In this document: in pieces, positions 1 to 8,014 of the stretch | How the letters are laid out: every line of letters starts with the position of its first letter | How positions within the stretch are numbered: the first letter of the stretch is position 1 | NCBI RefSeq assembly: GCF_028473665.1 | Contig: NZ_CP098774.1 | Span: 3,810,501 to 3,874,500 of the forward strand | Length of the DNA: 64,000 nt | Direction: 5' to 3' | Origin: Sphingomonas sp. QA11 | Lineage (GTDB): Bacteria > Pseudomonadota > Alphaproteobacteria > Sphingomonadales > Sphingomonadaceae | The notes under the pieces: model-generated | What the model saw: only the letters and a program-made list of their open reading frames with translations | The model's database searches: none | What the model was told of the DNA's origin: nothing | Program-made: the position numbers and the translations under genes

Positions 1-1
1 T

Positions 2-514
2 GCCGTGCCCGATCCCGGGCAGTTCGTGCCGGGCACATCCAACCCGGCCTATGTCGGCGCGAAAGGAACCGTCTCCAAGGGCTATGAACTGGAAGTCGTC
101 GGCAAGGTCACCCGGCAATGGGACCTCAGCCTCGGCTGGAGCCACTATAGCGCGAAGGATGCCGACGGCGCCAATGTGCTAAGCCACCAGCCGCGCGAGG
201 CGTTCAACCTCGCCACCAAATATGCCTTTGCCGGCGCGCTCGACGGGCTGAGCGTCGGCGGCGCGGTGAAGTGGGAAGGCCGGCCGCCAGTCACGGCGCA
301 GAATCCCGGCACCGGGATCGTCGAGCCGATCGGCCAGCCCGCCTATGCCATCGTCAACATCATGACTCGCTACGCCCTGAGCAAGCAGGTGTCGCTTCAG
401 CTCAATATCGACAATCTTTTCGACAAGACCTTTTTCAGCGGCAACAGCTGGTTCCCCGGCTTCGTCTATGGAGAACCGAGAAATGCGCGGGTGACGCTGA
501 AATACGGCTTCTGA
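2..514 (+). CDS. TonB-dependent siderophore receptor, C-terminal part (5' end outside window)
   Basis: The reading frame is open from the window edge, so this is the last ~170 residues of a longer outer-membrane receptor. The visible part reads as the end of a 22-strand beta barrel: alternating aromatic/polar strands, the segment LQLNIDNLFDKTFFSGNS, then YGEPRNARVTLKYGF with a terminal Phe, the usual outer-membrane assembly signal. LNIDNLFDK plus YGEPRN before the last strand is typical of FhuE/FoxA/PupB-like siderophore receptors. The plug domain and TonB box lie upstream and cannot be judged, so the ligand is inferred only from the family. A GC-rich hairpin follows the stop. Confidence 0.85.
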   Translation, partial: AVPDPGQFVPGTSNPAYVGAKGTVSKGYELEVVGKVTRQWDLSLGWSHYSAKDADGANVLSHQPREAFNLATKYAFAGALDGLSVGGAVKWEGRPPVTAQNPGTGIVEPIGQPAYAIVNIMTRYALSKQVSLQLNIDNLFDKTFFSGNSWFPGFVYGEPRNARVTLKYGF

Positions 515-518
515 CGCT

Positions 519-536
519 GCGCCGGGCACCCGGCGC
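519..536 (+). terminator. GC-rich hairpin after the receptor gene
   Basis: Perfect 8-bp arms GCGCCGGG and CCCGGCGC lie five bases after the stop codon of the receptor, in the gap between two convergent genes. No T-tract follows, so termination is inferred from position and stem strength only. Confidence 0.4.
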
Positions 537-628
537 CACATCCGAACCACGCCGTTCGCGCCGGATAGCGATGTCGATACGGGTGCGCCCGTTCGATCGC
601 TACCCGGCACGAACGGATGGGGCGCGGA

Positions 629-2104
629 TCAAACGCTCCGGGAGCGGACCACCCTCCCCGCGCTGAAGAGACAGAGAAGCGGTGCCAGGGCAAAAATGCC
701 GAACAGCCAGCGCGCGGCATGCGAGGCGCCGACCACGCCGCCGGGATCGACCAGGCCCCCGGCGTTGACGACCAGCCCGGCAAGCGCGGCGCCCATCGCG
801 GTCGCGAACAGCTGAATCGTCGTGATCGACGCGCCGGCCAGTTCCTGTTCGTGAGGAGGCGCCGCTTTCAGAATGGCGGTCAGCAGATGAGGCCAGGCAA
901 GTCCGACGCCGAAGCCGATCACGACCAACAGGGGACAGAGTGGCGCCAGATCCCGCCAGGTGCCCGCGCTCGCGTTCGGCATCAGCACGCACAGCATCAC
1001 CATGCCGACCAGTTGCAGCGCCGGCCCGAGCAGGATCGACCTTCGGGCACCGCGATCAGTCGCGCCGGAGCCGAAGACCGAGCCCAAGGTCCAGCCCGCC
1101 GCCATCAGCGCCGCGAGATACCCGGCCAGCAGCGGCGACTGGTGATGAAGCACCTGCAGGAAGAGGGGCACAAAGACCTCGCTGCTCGTCACCGTGACGG
1201 CCAGCAGGGAGATCGTCAGGTAAAGCGCGGCAATGGACGAACCGGGGTTCAACGTCTCCGATGGGAAGAGCTTTCGCCGTGAGCGGCGTTCAGCGCGCAC
1301 CAGCAGGGCCACCAGGCAAAAGGCCGCGACGACGCCGACAAGGTTCTGAACCGGATTCGAGGAGGTGCTTCCCACTGAAATGGCGAGAACGGCCATGACG
1401 AGCAGCGACAATTGAATGGCGGGCACCTCCACTGGTTCGGAAGGCTTGCCATCCCTTCCCGGCAGCACCGTCATCGCCAGGATCACGAACAGCATCGATA
1501 CCGGCACCAGCACCCAGAAAGCGGCCCGCCACGCGTCCATCTCGGCGAAAACGCCACCGATGGCCGGGCCGATGAGGGTCGCGATGCCCCACATGCCGGA
1601 CACGAGCGCCATGCCACGGGGCCACAGGGTTTCGACAAAGGCGATCCGGATCATGGCATAGGCCAGCGCGAACAGGAGACCACCGCCGCACCCCTGGATC
1701 AGCCGGCCGACCAACATGACCGGCATCGACGGCGCCACCGCGCAGCCCACGGCGCCCAGCGCGAAGATCGTCGCGGCCACGGCATAGGCTCCTCTCGGTC
1801 CCGCCAATCGAAGCAGCTTTGCTGAAAACGCCGACCCGATGATCGACGCGACCACGAAGATCGTGGTGTTCCACGCGTAGAGATCGAGTCCTCCGATGCT
1901 CCGGACCACCGAAGGGAGGATGGTCGTCGCGAGATAGACATTGATCGCGTGGAGCGCGACGCCGCCGGCCAGGACAAGCGAGCGCACCCCGTTTGTGCCG
2001 GACAATAATGCCGCCCATTCGCCCGTCGCGGGTCGGGCAGGTGTGTCCGGACCGGAGTCCCCGGATACGACCGGCGAATCGAAAGTGTCAGTCTGGTCTT
2101 TCAC
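629..2104 (-). CDS. MFS multidrug exporter (DHA2/EmrB-like), probable SoxR target
   Basis: This is a drug:proton-antiporter-type major facilitator of about 491 residues with many hydrophobic helices (e.g. SLVLAGGVALHAINVYLATT and a later LIQGCGGGLLFALAYAMIR segment), fitting a 12-14 helix inner-membrane exporter. The frame extends upstream to 2185. I prefer the GTG at 2104 because GGAG sits 7 nt before it and because 2171-2201 is occupied by a promoter/operator. The gene is divergent from soxR, and its promoter contains the SoxR-like site. In non-enteric bacteria SoxR often directly controls exporters and oxygenases, so a role in efflux of redox-active compounds is inferred. The substrate is unknown. 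Confidence 0.85.
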   Translation of the reverse strand: MKDQTDTFDSPVVSGDSGPDTPARPATGEWAALLSGTNGVRSLVLAGGVALHAINVYLATTILPSVVRSIGGLDLYAWNTTIFVVASIIGSAFSAKLLRLAGPRGAYAVAATIFALGAVGCAVAPSMPVMLVGRLIQGCGGGLLFALAYAMIRIAFVETLWPRGMALVSGMWGIATLIGPAIGGVFAEMDAWRAAFWVLVPVSMLFVILAMTVLPGRDGKPSEPVEVPAIQLSLLVMAVLAISVGSTSSNPVQNLVGVVAAFCLVALLVRAERRSRRKLFPSETLNPGSSIAALYLTISLLAVTVTSSEVFVPLFLQVLHHQSPLLAGYLAALMAAGWTLGSVFGSGATDRGARRSILLGPALQLVGMVMLCVLMPNASAGTWRDLAPLCPLLVVIGFGVGLAWPHLLTAILKAAPPHEQELAGASITTIQLFATAMGAALAGLVVNAGGLVDPGGVVGASHAARWLFGIFALAPLLCLFSAGRVVRSRSV

Positions 2105-2170
2105 GTCAGCTCCATTCTCAGGCCCCTGCAGTAGCGCGATTCGTGCCCTTGCAGTGACAGGCTGACGCCT

Positions 2171-2201
2171 CCCATAGAACCTCATCCATAGATGAGGTCA
2201 A
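2171..2201 (-). promoter_or_regulatory. SoxR-type promoter/operator between exporter and soxR
   Basis: A perfect inverted repeat ACCTCATC-cata-GATGAGGT (2179-2198) matches the outer CCTCA...TGAGG of known SoxR boxes. Read toward the exporter it lies between TTGACC (-35, 2201-2196) and TATGGG (-10, 2176-2171). The spacer is 19 bp, the over-long spacing characteristic of promoters activated by MerR-family proteins. Confidence 0.8.
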
Positions 2202-2214
2202 GGACGATGCTGCC

Positions 2215-2670
2215 ATGCCGGTCAACGTAACGATTCCCCTCTCCGTCGGGGATGTCGCGCGCCGGTGCGGCGTGACGATAGCGACGGTCCATTTCTACGA
2301 AACGAAGGGGCTGATCCACGGATGGCGGAGCGGCGGCAACCAGCGTCGCTATGCCCGTGACGTCCTGCGTCGCGTCGCGATCATCAGGATCGCGCAACGG
2401 GCCGGGATCACCCTCCAGGCCATCAAGGCCGGGCTTGACGCGCTTCCCTCCGATCGGATGCTGACCGCGCGCGATTGGGCACGGCTGTCGACACGCTGGC
2501 GGGACATGCTCACTGAACGGATCGGGAGCCTCGTCCAGTTGCGTGACCAGCTCGACGGCTGCATCGGCTGCGGCTGTCTTTCAATGGCTGACTGCCCGTT
2601 GCGGAATCCCGATGACCGGCTGCACGCGTCGGGAAGCGGCGCCGTCCTGCTCGAAGCAGCAAAGGACTGA
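2215..2670 (+). CDS. soxR: Redox-sensitive transcriptional activator SoxR
   Basis: This is a MerR-family regulator of 151 residues, the usual SoxR length. The N-terminal winged helix (about residues 9-75: VGDVARRCGVTIATVHFYET, then GNQRRYARDVLRR) is followed by a dimerisation helix and the SoxR [2Fe-2S] motif CIGCGCLSMADCPLRNP. Its four cysteines, 116, 119, 121 and 127, have the same spacing as in E. coli SoxR. Oxidation or nitrosylation of that cluster activates transcription in characterised SoxR proteins. The ATG at 2215 has AAGGA about 12 nt upstream. The divergent exporter carries a matching operator, while no soxS is seen, so direct regulation of the exporter is likely. Confidence 0.95.
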   Translation: MPVNVTIPLSVGDVARRCGVTIATVHFYETKGLIHGWRSGGNQRRYARDVLRRVAIIRIAQRAGITLQAIKAGLDALPSDRMLTARDWARLSTRWRDMLTERIGSLVQLRDQLDGCIGCGCLSMADCPLRNPDDRLHASGSGAVLLEAAKD

Positions 2671-2751
2671 CGCGCGGGACCTTCTTGACCCGCAGGCATT
2701 GAACGGGCCGACCTGATCGGAACTGCGAGCCGGTGCTATAGGCTCCGGGCT

Positions 2752-3600
2752 TCAATGATGCTCGACCGCGATCCGAATCGTCAGCGCCAGCGAGCCACCC
2801 GGCGGCAGCAGATCGAACACCGCATCCGGCCGGTTGAACGCATCGGGCAGATGGCTGACCGGCTCAAGGCAGCAGAAGCTCTCGCCTTCCGGATGGAAGA
2901 GATGAAGGTCGCGCGCGCCCTCGCCGGTCAGGCGGACGATGCGGTCGCCCCGGTCGAGCGTGGCGAGACCGTCCCATCCTTCGTAGCTGTGGTCGATGAA
3001 CCCGGCGTCGGAGATCGAGGCGCCAGACGCCCAGTCGCCGAAATAGCCGGCGGCGGCCGCCTCTTTCGGGATCTGGTCGTCGTCGGTCAGCCACACCCGC
3101 GCCGCGTTAAGGCTCAGCCGGGTCCCGGCGTGAATGGCGAAATAGGGATGGAGGCCAATGCCGGCGGGCATCGGCTCGCGGGCGGCGTTGGCGAGGGTCA
3201 GCGTCACGCGCAGCCCGTCCTCGCCGAGTTCGAACGACTGCTCGGCGCGATAACGCCATGGCCAGCCGCCGCCACCGTCATGAACATGGGCGAGCCGCGC
3301 CCGGTCCGCGCCCGCTTCCACCACGTCCCAGGCGCGTTGCCAGCCGAAGCCGTGCAGCGTGTTGGGATGATCCCCGAAATTGAGCGGGAGCGCGACCTGG
3401 CGCCCGCCGAAGCTGAACCGCCCGCCCGCGATGCGATTGGCATAGGGGACGAGCGGGAAGCAGGCGCTTTGTAGCGGATCGGTGGCGCCGTCAGCCGTGG
3501 GACGCAGAATGTCGATACCCTTGTGGCGCAGCGCGCCGATCGCGCCTCCGAGCGCGGGGAGGATAGTCAGCGCCCACCCCGCGCCCGAAAGCTCGATCAT
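2752..3600 (-). CDS. Aldose 1-epimerase (mutarotase) family protein
   Basis: This 282-residue galactose-mutarotase-like protein interconverts alpha and beta anomers of an aldose. Family signatures are visible: PLVPYANRIAGGRFSFGG, NTLHGFGWQRAW (His83), GIGLHPYF with the second conserved His, and CLEPVSHLPDAFN containing the Glu expected to act as general base. It starts one base after the sugar transporter stop and ends the five-gene pentose operon. It probably supplies the anomer preferred by the dehydrogenase. No signal peptide is visible, so it is cytoplasmic. The exact sugar is not shown by the sequence. Confidence 0.88.
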   Translation of the reverse strand: MIELSGAGWALTILPALGGAIGALRHKGIDILRPTADGATDPLQSACFPLVPYANRIAGGRFSFGGRQVALPLNFGDHPNTLHGFGWQRAWDVVEAGADRARLAHVHDGGGGWPWRYRAEQSFELGEDGLRVTLTLANAAREPMPAGIGLHPYFAIHAGTRLSLNAARVWLTDDDQIPKEAAAAGYFGDWASGASISDAGFIDHSYEGWDGLATLDRGDRIVRLTGEGARDLHLFHPEGESFCCLEPVSHLPDAFNRPDAVFDLLPPGGSLALTIRIAVEHH

Positions 3601-3601
3601 G

Positions 3602-5008
3602 TCAGCCTTCCATGTCCTCGAGCTCGCGCCCGCGCGTCTCGTTCACCAGTGCCTTGACGAAGAAGAAGGAGACGAACGCGCTCGCGGCGTAAAAGCCATA
3701 GGTGACCGGCAGGCCGATATTCGCCGCCATCCAGGGGAAACTGACGCTGATCAGGAAGTTCGCGCCCCATTGCGCGAGGCCCGATACGGCGAGGCCCGAG
3801 CCGCGGATCTGGTTCGGGAACATCTCGCCGAGCATGACCCACATGATCGGGCCCCAGCTGAGGTTGAACAGGGCCGAATACGCGAGCGCGCTGGCGAGGG
3901 CGATCTTGCCGATCATCGGCGACATTTCCGGTCCGTGCGCGCCCACCGTCGCGGTCGAGAAGGCATAGGCCATCAGGGCGAGCGTCACGGCCATGCCGAC
4001 CGAGCCGATCAGCAGCAACGGCTTGCGGCCGATCTTGTCGACGGTGAAGATCGTCACCAGGCAGGCAGCGATCGAGACCAGCCCCGAGATGATGTTGATG
4101 ATCAACGAGTCATTCTCGCTGAAGCCGACCTGCTGCCACAGCACCGACCCGTAATAGAAGACGATGTTGATGCCGACGAACTGCTGGAACACGGCGAGAC
4201 CGATGCCGGCCCAGACGATCGGGCGGACCTTGCCGTTCGCGTCGAGCAGGTCGGCGAATTTGGGCCGGTGATGATCCGCGGCGAGGCTCGCGCGAATCTC
4301 GGCGACCTTTGCGCGAGCGGCGTCGGCGCCGAACAGCTTGGTCAGCACCACTTCGGCTTCGGCATCGCGACCCTTCATCGCCAGATAGCGCGGGCTTTCC
4401 GGAATGAGCAGCAAGGTCAGGAGATAGATCACCGCGGGGATCACCTGCAGCCAGAACATCCAGCGCCATGCCGGATAGTCGAACCACAGATTCTGGGTCG
4501 ATCCGCCCGCGCTGTGCGCGAGCGCATAATTGGCGAAGAAGGCGCCGGTCAGGCCGGTGATGATCATCACCTGCTGGACGCTCGACAGCCGGCCGCGGAT
4601 GTTCGCCGGCACGACCTCGCTGATATAGACAGGCGCGAGCACGCTGGCCGCGCCGACGCCGAGGCCGCCGATGATCCGGGCGAGGATGAACACGACCGAG
4701 GAGTCAGCGGCCCCGGCACCGAGCGCGCTGAAGACGAACAGGACTGCCGCGATCATCATCACCGAGCGACGGCCGATGACATCCGCGAGGCGACCCGCGA
4801 TGAAGGCGCCGGCGGCACACCCCAGCAGGATCGCCCCGACATTGAGGCCAGTGCCGAGCTTCGACAGGTCGAAAGCCTTTTCGAGGCCAGCCTGCGTGCC
4901 GTTGATCACGCCGCTGTCGTAGCCGAACATGAATCCGCCGATCGTCGCAACCGCGACGATCAGCGCGATAAAGGCCATATTGACCCGCCCCGCGCTTGGT
5001 GTTGCCAT
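3602..5008 (-). CDS. Sugar porter MFS (XylE/AraE-like sugar:proton symporter)
   Basis: This 468-residue, 12-helix major facilitator belongs to the sugar-porter subfamily. Diagnostic motifs include RLADVIGRRSVMM after helix 2, RIIGGLGVGAASVLAPVYI, PESPRYLAMKGR at the end of helix 6, QQFVGINIVFYYG in helix 7 and VDKIGRKPLLLIGS after helix 8. The C-terminus has the ETRGRELEDM form of the PETKG motif. ATG at 5008 is preceded by GAGAGGG. It sits 36 nt downstream of the lactonase and one base before the mutarotase gene, so it is probably the inner-membrane importer of the sugar oxidised by this operon, xylose being the best guess from XylB. Confidence 0.92.
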   Translation of the reverse strand: MATPSAGRVNMAFIALIVAVATIGGFMFGYDSGVINGTQAGLEKAFDLSKLGTGLNVGAILLGCAAGAFIAGRLADVIGRRSVMMIAAVLFVFSALGAGAADSSVVFILARIIGGLGVGAASVLAPVYISEVVPANIRGRLSSVQQVMIITGLTGAFFANYALAHSAGGSTQNLWFDYPAWRWMFWLQVIPAVIYLLTLLLIPESPRYLAMKGRDAEAEVVLTKLFGADAARAKVAEIRASLAADHHRPKFADLLDANGKVRPIVWAGIGLAVFQQFVGINIVFYYGSVLWQQVGFSENDSLIINIISGLVSIAACLVTIFTVDKIGRKPLLLIGSVGMAVTLALMAYAFSTATVGAHGPEMSPMIGKIALASALAYSALFNLSWGPIMWVMLGEMFPNQIRGSGLAVSGLAQWGANFLISVSFPWMAANIGLPVTYGFYAASAFVSFFFVKALVNETRGRELEDMEG

Positions 5009-5044
5009 GGTCTTGTCCCTCTCCGTTCTCGTTCTTGTTGTCGT

Positions 5045-5929
5045 CTAGCGGGCCGGTATCGCCGCCTCTGTCACGGGCAGCCCCGGCACGTCGACATCGA
5101 ACGCGAACAGGTCCCCGGCCTCAGGCTGCCCCGCCAGCGCCTCCGCGTCCAGCCCTTTGCGCGCCGTTGTGACAAACGCTGTCATCAGATTGGGTCCGCC
5201 GAACGCGATCTTGGTGACGTTGGACACCGGGAGCCTGACCGTTTCGAGCAAAGTTCCGTCCGGCGCGTAGCGGCGCACGCCCCAGCCGAGGAACAGGCCG
5301 GTCCAGAGACAGCCCTCGCTGTCGACCACCGGGCCGTCGGGATAACCAGCGCCGTCCTCGATCGTCGCGAACACGCGCATCGCGCCGAGCGTGCCGTCGT
5401 CATTGACCTCGACCGCGTGGATGACCCTGCCGAGCGTATCGGTGTGATAGAGCGTCCTGCCGTCGGGCGAGACGGCCGGGCCGTTGGTGATCGACACCGG
5501 CGGCAGGCCGGTATCCGCAACCCCGGTCGAATCGAGCGCGTAGAGACGGCCGGTCAGGTCGCCCTCGCTGTCGTCCATCGAGCCGAACAGGATGCGCCCG
5601 CGCGCATCGGTGGTGGCGTCGTTCAGCCGGTTTCCGGGCAGATGCGCCTCAGGGGCGACCAGCGCGGTAAAGCCGCCGGTCGCCGGATCGAAGCGCTCGA
5701 CCCCGCGCTGCAGACCGACGACGAAGCCGCCACCGCGTTCAGGCAGCACCCAGCCGACCTGCGAGGGCGCGCTCCAATGCTTCAGATCGCCGGTCGCCGG
5801 GTCGAAGCGGTAGATCAGCTTCTCCTTGATATCGACGAACCACAGCGCGTTCTCGCGCGCGACCCAGACGGGCCCTTCGCCCAGCGTCGCCCCGACGCCG
5901 CAGACCCGGCGCGGCGCGGCCGCGACCAT
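5045..5929 (-). CDS. SMP-30/gluconolactonase-family sugar lactonase
   Basis: This is a six-bladed beta-propeller of about 294 residues. Expected metal-site and signature segments are present: GATLGEGPVWVARENALWFVD with the conserved Glu, NRLNDATTDARGRILFGSMD with the Asn, and ITNGPAVSPDGRTLYHTDT with the Asp. These enzymes hydrolyse aldonolactones, here inferred to be the pentonolactone made by the adjacent dehydrogenase. The frame runs back to 6040, inside the dehydrogenase gene. I chose ATG at 5929, one base after that gene's stop, because it gives the normal family length; an ATG at 5947 is an alternative. There is no signal peptide. Confidence 0.88.
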   Translation of the reverse strand: MVAAAPRRVCGVGATLGEGPVWVARENALWFVDIKEKLIYRFDPATGDLKHWSAPSQVGWVLPERGGGFVVGLQRGVERFDPATGGFTALVAPEAHLPGNRLNDATTDARGRILFGSMDDSEGDLTGRLYALDSTGVADTGLPPVSITNGPAVSPDGRTLYHTDTLGRVIHAVEVNDDGTLGAMRVFATIEDGAGYPDGPVVDSEGCLWTGLFLGWGVRRYAPDGTLLETVRLPVSNVTKIAFGGPNLMTAFVTTARKGLDAEALAGQPEAGDLFAFDVDVPGLPVTEAAIPAR

Positions 5930-5930
5930 C

Positions 5931-6749
5931 TCAGCGCCAGCCGGCATCGACGAAATAATCATGGCCGGTGCACATCTTCGCGTCGTCCGACGCGAGGAAC
6001 AGCACCAGGGCGGCGACGTCCGCGGGCTGGATTCGGCCATCGAGGCACTGCGCCGCGACGATCTCCGCCTCGCCTTCCGGCGTGTACCATTTCATCTGCC
6101 GCGGCGTCTGGACATTGCCCGGCACGATCGTGTTGACGCGGATGTTGGAGCGGCCGAGATCGCGCGCCAGGCTGCGCGTCAGGCCCTCGATCGCCGCCTT
6201 GGCGGTCTGGTAGAGGACGAGCTCGCCGAGCGCGAGATGCCAGCTGATCGACCCGAAATTGAGAATCACGCCCTGCCCGGCCCGCTTCATCGCCGGCACC
6301 ACCGCTTGCGCCGCGAAGAACTGGTGGCGCAGGTTCACCGCCATCCGTTCGTCCCAATAAGCCGGAGTGACCTCCTCGATCGTGTGCCGGTCGTCATTGG
6401 CGGCATTGTTGATGAGGATATCAACGCCGCCGAGCTCCTGCTCCATCGCCGCCATCGACCGCTTGAGCAGGTCGATGTCGGTGATGTCGCAATGGCGGAA
6501 CACCGGCGCATGGACCGCGTCCGGCGTCAGGCGATCGACCACCGCGCGGCTGGCGTCCTCGACGATATCGATGAACGCGACGCGGGCACCCTGCGCGACG
6601 AACGCCTCGACCAGGCCCTCGCCGATGCCGCTGCCGCCGCCGGTCACGATCACGCGTTTGCCGGCCAGGCTGGGATAGAATGCGCCGGTTGCCCCGGCGG
6701 CTTTTGCCTGCAGCACGGATTCAGTCTCCAATATGGTAGTGTCGATCAT
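5931..6749 (-). CDS. xylB: D-xylose 1-dehydrogenase (SDR family, XylB-like)
   Basis: This 272-residue short-chain dehydrogenase has the NAD-binding loop TGGGSGIG (residues 36-43), NNAAND and the catalytic Ser167/Tyr180/Lys184 set (FGSISW ... LYQTAK). Long stretches resemble Caulobacter crescentus XylB as I remember it: NNA.NDDRH, YWDER..VNLRH, the INFGSISWHL-like segment, EKWYTPEGEA-like and the LFLASDDA.-CTGH ending. The reaction would be pentose to pentonolactone with NAD reduction. ATG overlaps the stop of the upstream dehydratase gene by ATGA, so the two are translationally coupled. L-arabinose or D-galactose dehydrogenase of the same family is the main alternative. Confidence 0.88.
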   Translation of the reverse strand: MIDTTILETESVLQAKAAGATGAFYPSLAGKRVIVTGGGSGIGEGLVEAFVAQGARVAFIDIVEDASRAVVDRLTPDAVHAPVFRHCDITDIDLLKRSMAAMEQELGGVDILINNAANDDRHTIEEVTPAYWDERMAVNLRHQFFAAQAVVPAMKRAGQGVILNFGSISWHLALGELVLYQTAKAAIEGLTRSLARDLGRSNIRVNTIVPGNVQTPRQMKWYTPEGEAEIVAAQCLDGRIQPADVAALVLFLASDDAKMCTGHDYFVDAGWR

Positions 6750-7900
6750 GACGGGGCCAGCAGCCCCCGGCCAGCGAGGTTGCGCATCAGATCCCCGATG
6801 CCGAACCGCCAGGGCGGCGCCGCCTTCGACGTCGTCACCCGGTTTACCAGGCGGCCGATGCGCGGCGTCGAGATGCTGACGCGGTCGCCCGTCTTATGGG
6901 TGAAGCCGTGCTTGGGCACGTCGCGATCCTGGGTCGGCGCGAACAGCGTGCCGAGGAACAGCACGAAGCCGTCGGGATATTGATGCTCGCTCATCGTGTG
7001 CCTGAGCAGCGCCTCGGGATCGCGGCTGATCTGGTTCATCGAGCTGACGCCGGTCAGGCGATAGCCCTCGGGCCCCTCGATCAGCAGCTCGACCTCTGCC
7101 TGGCGTACATCGTCAAGCGTGAAGCCCTGGTCGAACAGCCGGACGAACGGGCCGAGCGCACAGGAAGCGTTATTGTCCTTCGCCTTGCCGAGCAGCAATG
7201 CCGAGCGCCCCTCGAAATCGCGCAGGTTGACGTCGTTGCCCAGCGTCGCGCCGACCGCGGCGCCGGTCGAATCCGCCAGCATCACGATCTCGGGCTCCGG
7301 ATTGTTCCAGGTCGAGTCGGAGCGAACGCCGATCTCGCCGCCATGGCCGATGGTCGAGAGCACGGGAGATTTGGTGAAGACCTCGGCATCCGGGCCGATC
7401 GCGACCTCGAGATATTGCGACCACATGCCGTCCTCGATCAGCGCGGTCTTCATCGCGGCCGCCTCGGGCGAACCCGGCACGACCGCCCGCAGGCTGCCGC
7501 CGATGATGTCCTCGAGCCGGGCGCGCACGTCAGCGGCGGCACCGGCATCGCCCCGGGCGCGCTCCTCGATCACGCGTTCGAGCGCCGAGACGGCGAAGGT
7601 CACGCCGGCAGCTTTCACGCATTGCAGGTCGATCGGGCTCAGCAGGCGCAACGCCGACTCCGGACCGGTGCCGAGATCGAGCGAGTCGAGCGCACCAAGC
7701 GCCTTGCCGGCGCTCACATCGAACGCCCTGGCCTCGACAAGGGCCGAAACGGTCGGCGCCACCTTCGCCATATCGTGAACCACACCGCCAGCGATCAGGA
7801 CCGGGCTCGGCCCCTCCGCGCTGGCGATCCGGCCGACAAACAGGCCCTCACGCCAATCCGCTGGCAGCGCATCCGCCACCGCAAAGCCCCTCTCAGACAT
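6746..7900 (-). CDS. xylX: Fumarylacetoacetase-family 2-keto-3-deoxy-pentonate dehydratase (XylX-like)
   Basis: This protein of about 384 residues has the FAH-fold C-terminal catalytic half: WNNPEPEIVMLADS and GNDVNLRDFEGRSALLLGKAKD carry the acidic metal ligands. The N-terminus (LPADWREGLFVGRI ... GVVHDMAKVAPTVSAL) resembles the XylX family that dehydrates 2-keto-3-deoxy-D-xylonate to 2-oxoglutarate semialdehyde in the Weimberg pathway. It is first in the operon. An ATG at 7900 with GGAG 8 nt upstream is preferred over the in-frame start at 7918, which has no ribosome-binding site. A palindromic operator lies just upstream. The xylonate dehydratase and semialdehyde dehydrogenase needed to complete the route are not in the window. 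Confidence 0.85.
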   Translation of the reverse strand: MSERGFAVADALPADWREGLFVGRIASAEGPSPVLIAGGVVHDMAKVAPTVSALVEARAFDVSAGKALGALDSLDLGTGPESALRLLSPIDLQCVKAAGVTFAVSALERVIEERARGDAGAAADVRARLEDIIGGSLRAVVPGSPEAAAMKTALIEDGMWSQYLEVAIGPDAEVFTKSPVLSTIGHGGEIGVRSDSTWNNPEPEIVMLADSTGAAVGATLGNDVNLRDFEGRSALLLGKAKDNNASCALGPFVRLFDQGFTLDDVRQAEVELLIEGPEGYRLTGVSSMNQISRDPEALLRHTMSEHQYPDGFVLFLGTLFAPTQDRDVPKHGFTHKTGDRVSISTPRIGRLVNRVTTSKAAPPWRFGIGDLMRNLAGRGLLAPS

Positions 7901-7923
7901 CCCGCTCCGCTCAACCACATTAT

Positions 7924-7937
7924 TGATAGCGCTACCA
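7924..7937 (-). promoter_or_regulatory. LacI-family xyl-box operator of the pentose operon
   Basis: Read toward the operon this is TGGTAGCGCTATCA, a palindrome with a single mismatch. It differs at one base from the Xanthomonas XylR box TGGTAGCGCTAACA that I recall, and it has the central GCGC typical of LacI-family sites. It lies 24-37 nt upstream of the xylX-like ATG, where a repressor would block transcription. The regulator gene itself is not in the window. Confidence 0.7.
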
Positions 7938-8014
7938 TCGAGCGCCGCCGGGGCCCTGTCAAGGTCCCGAATAACATCGAATCACGAGAGGGATGTCGAA
8001 AAGCTATAGGATGC

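Noticed and set aside
3482..6136. An 884-codon plus-strand frame opposite the pentose operon
   Set aside because: It overlaps four well-supported minus-strand genes, and its composition is that of an antisense frame in high-GC DNA.
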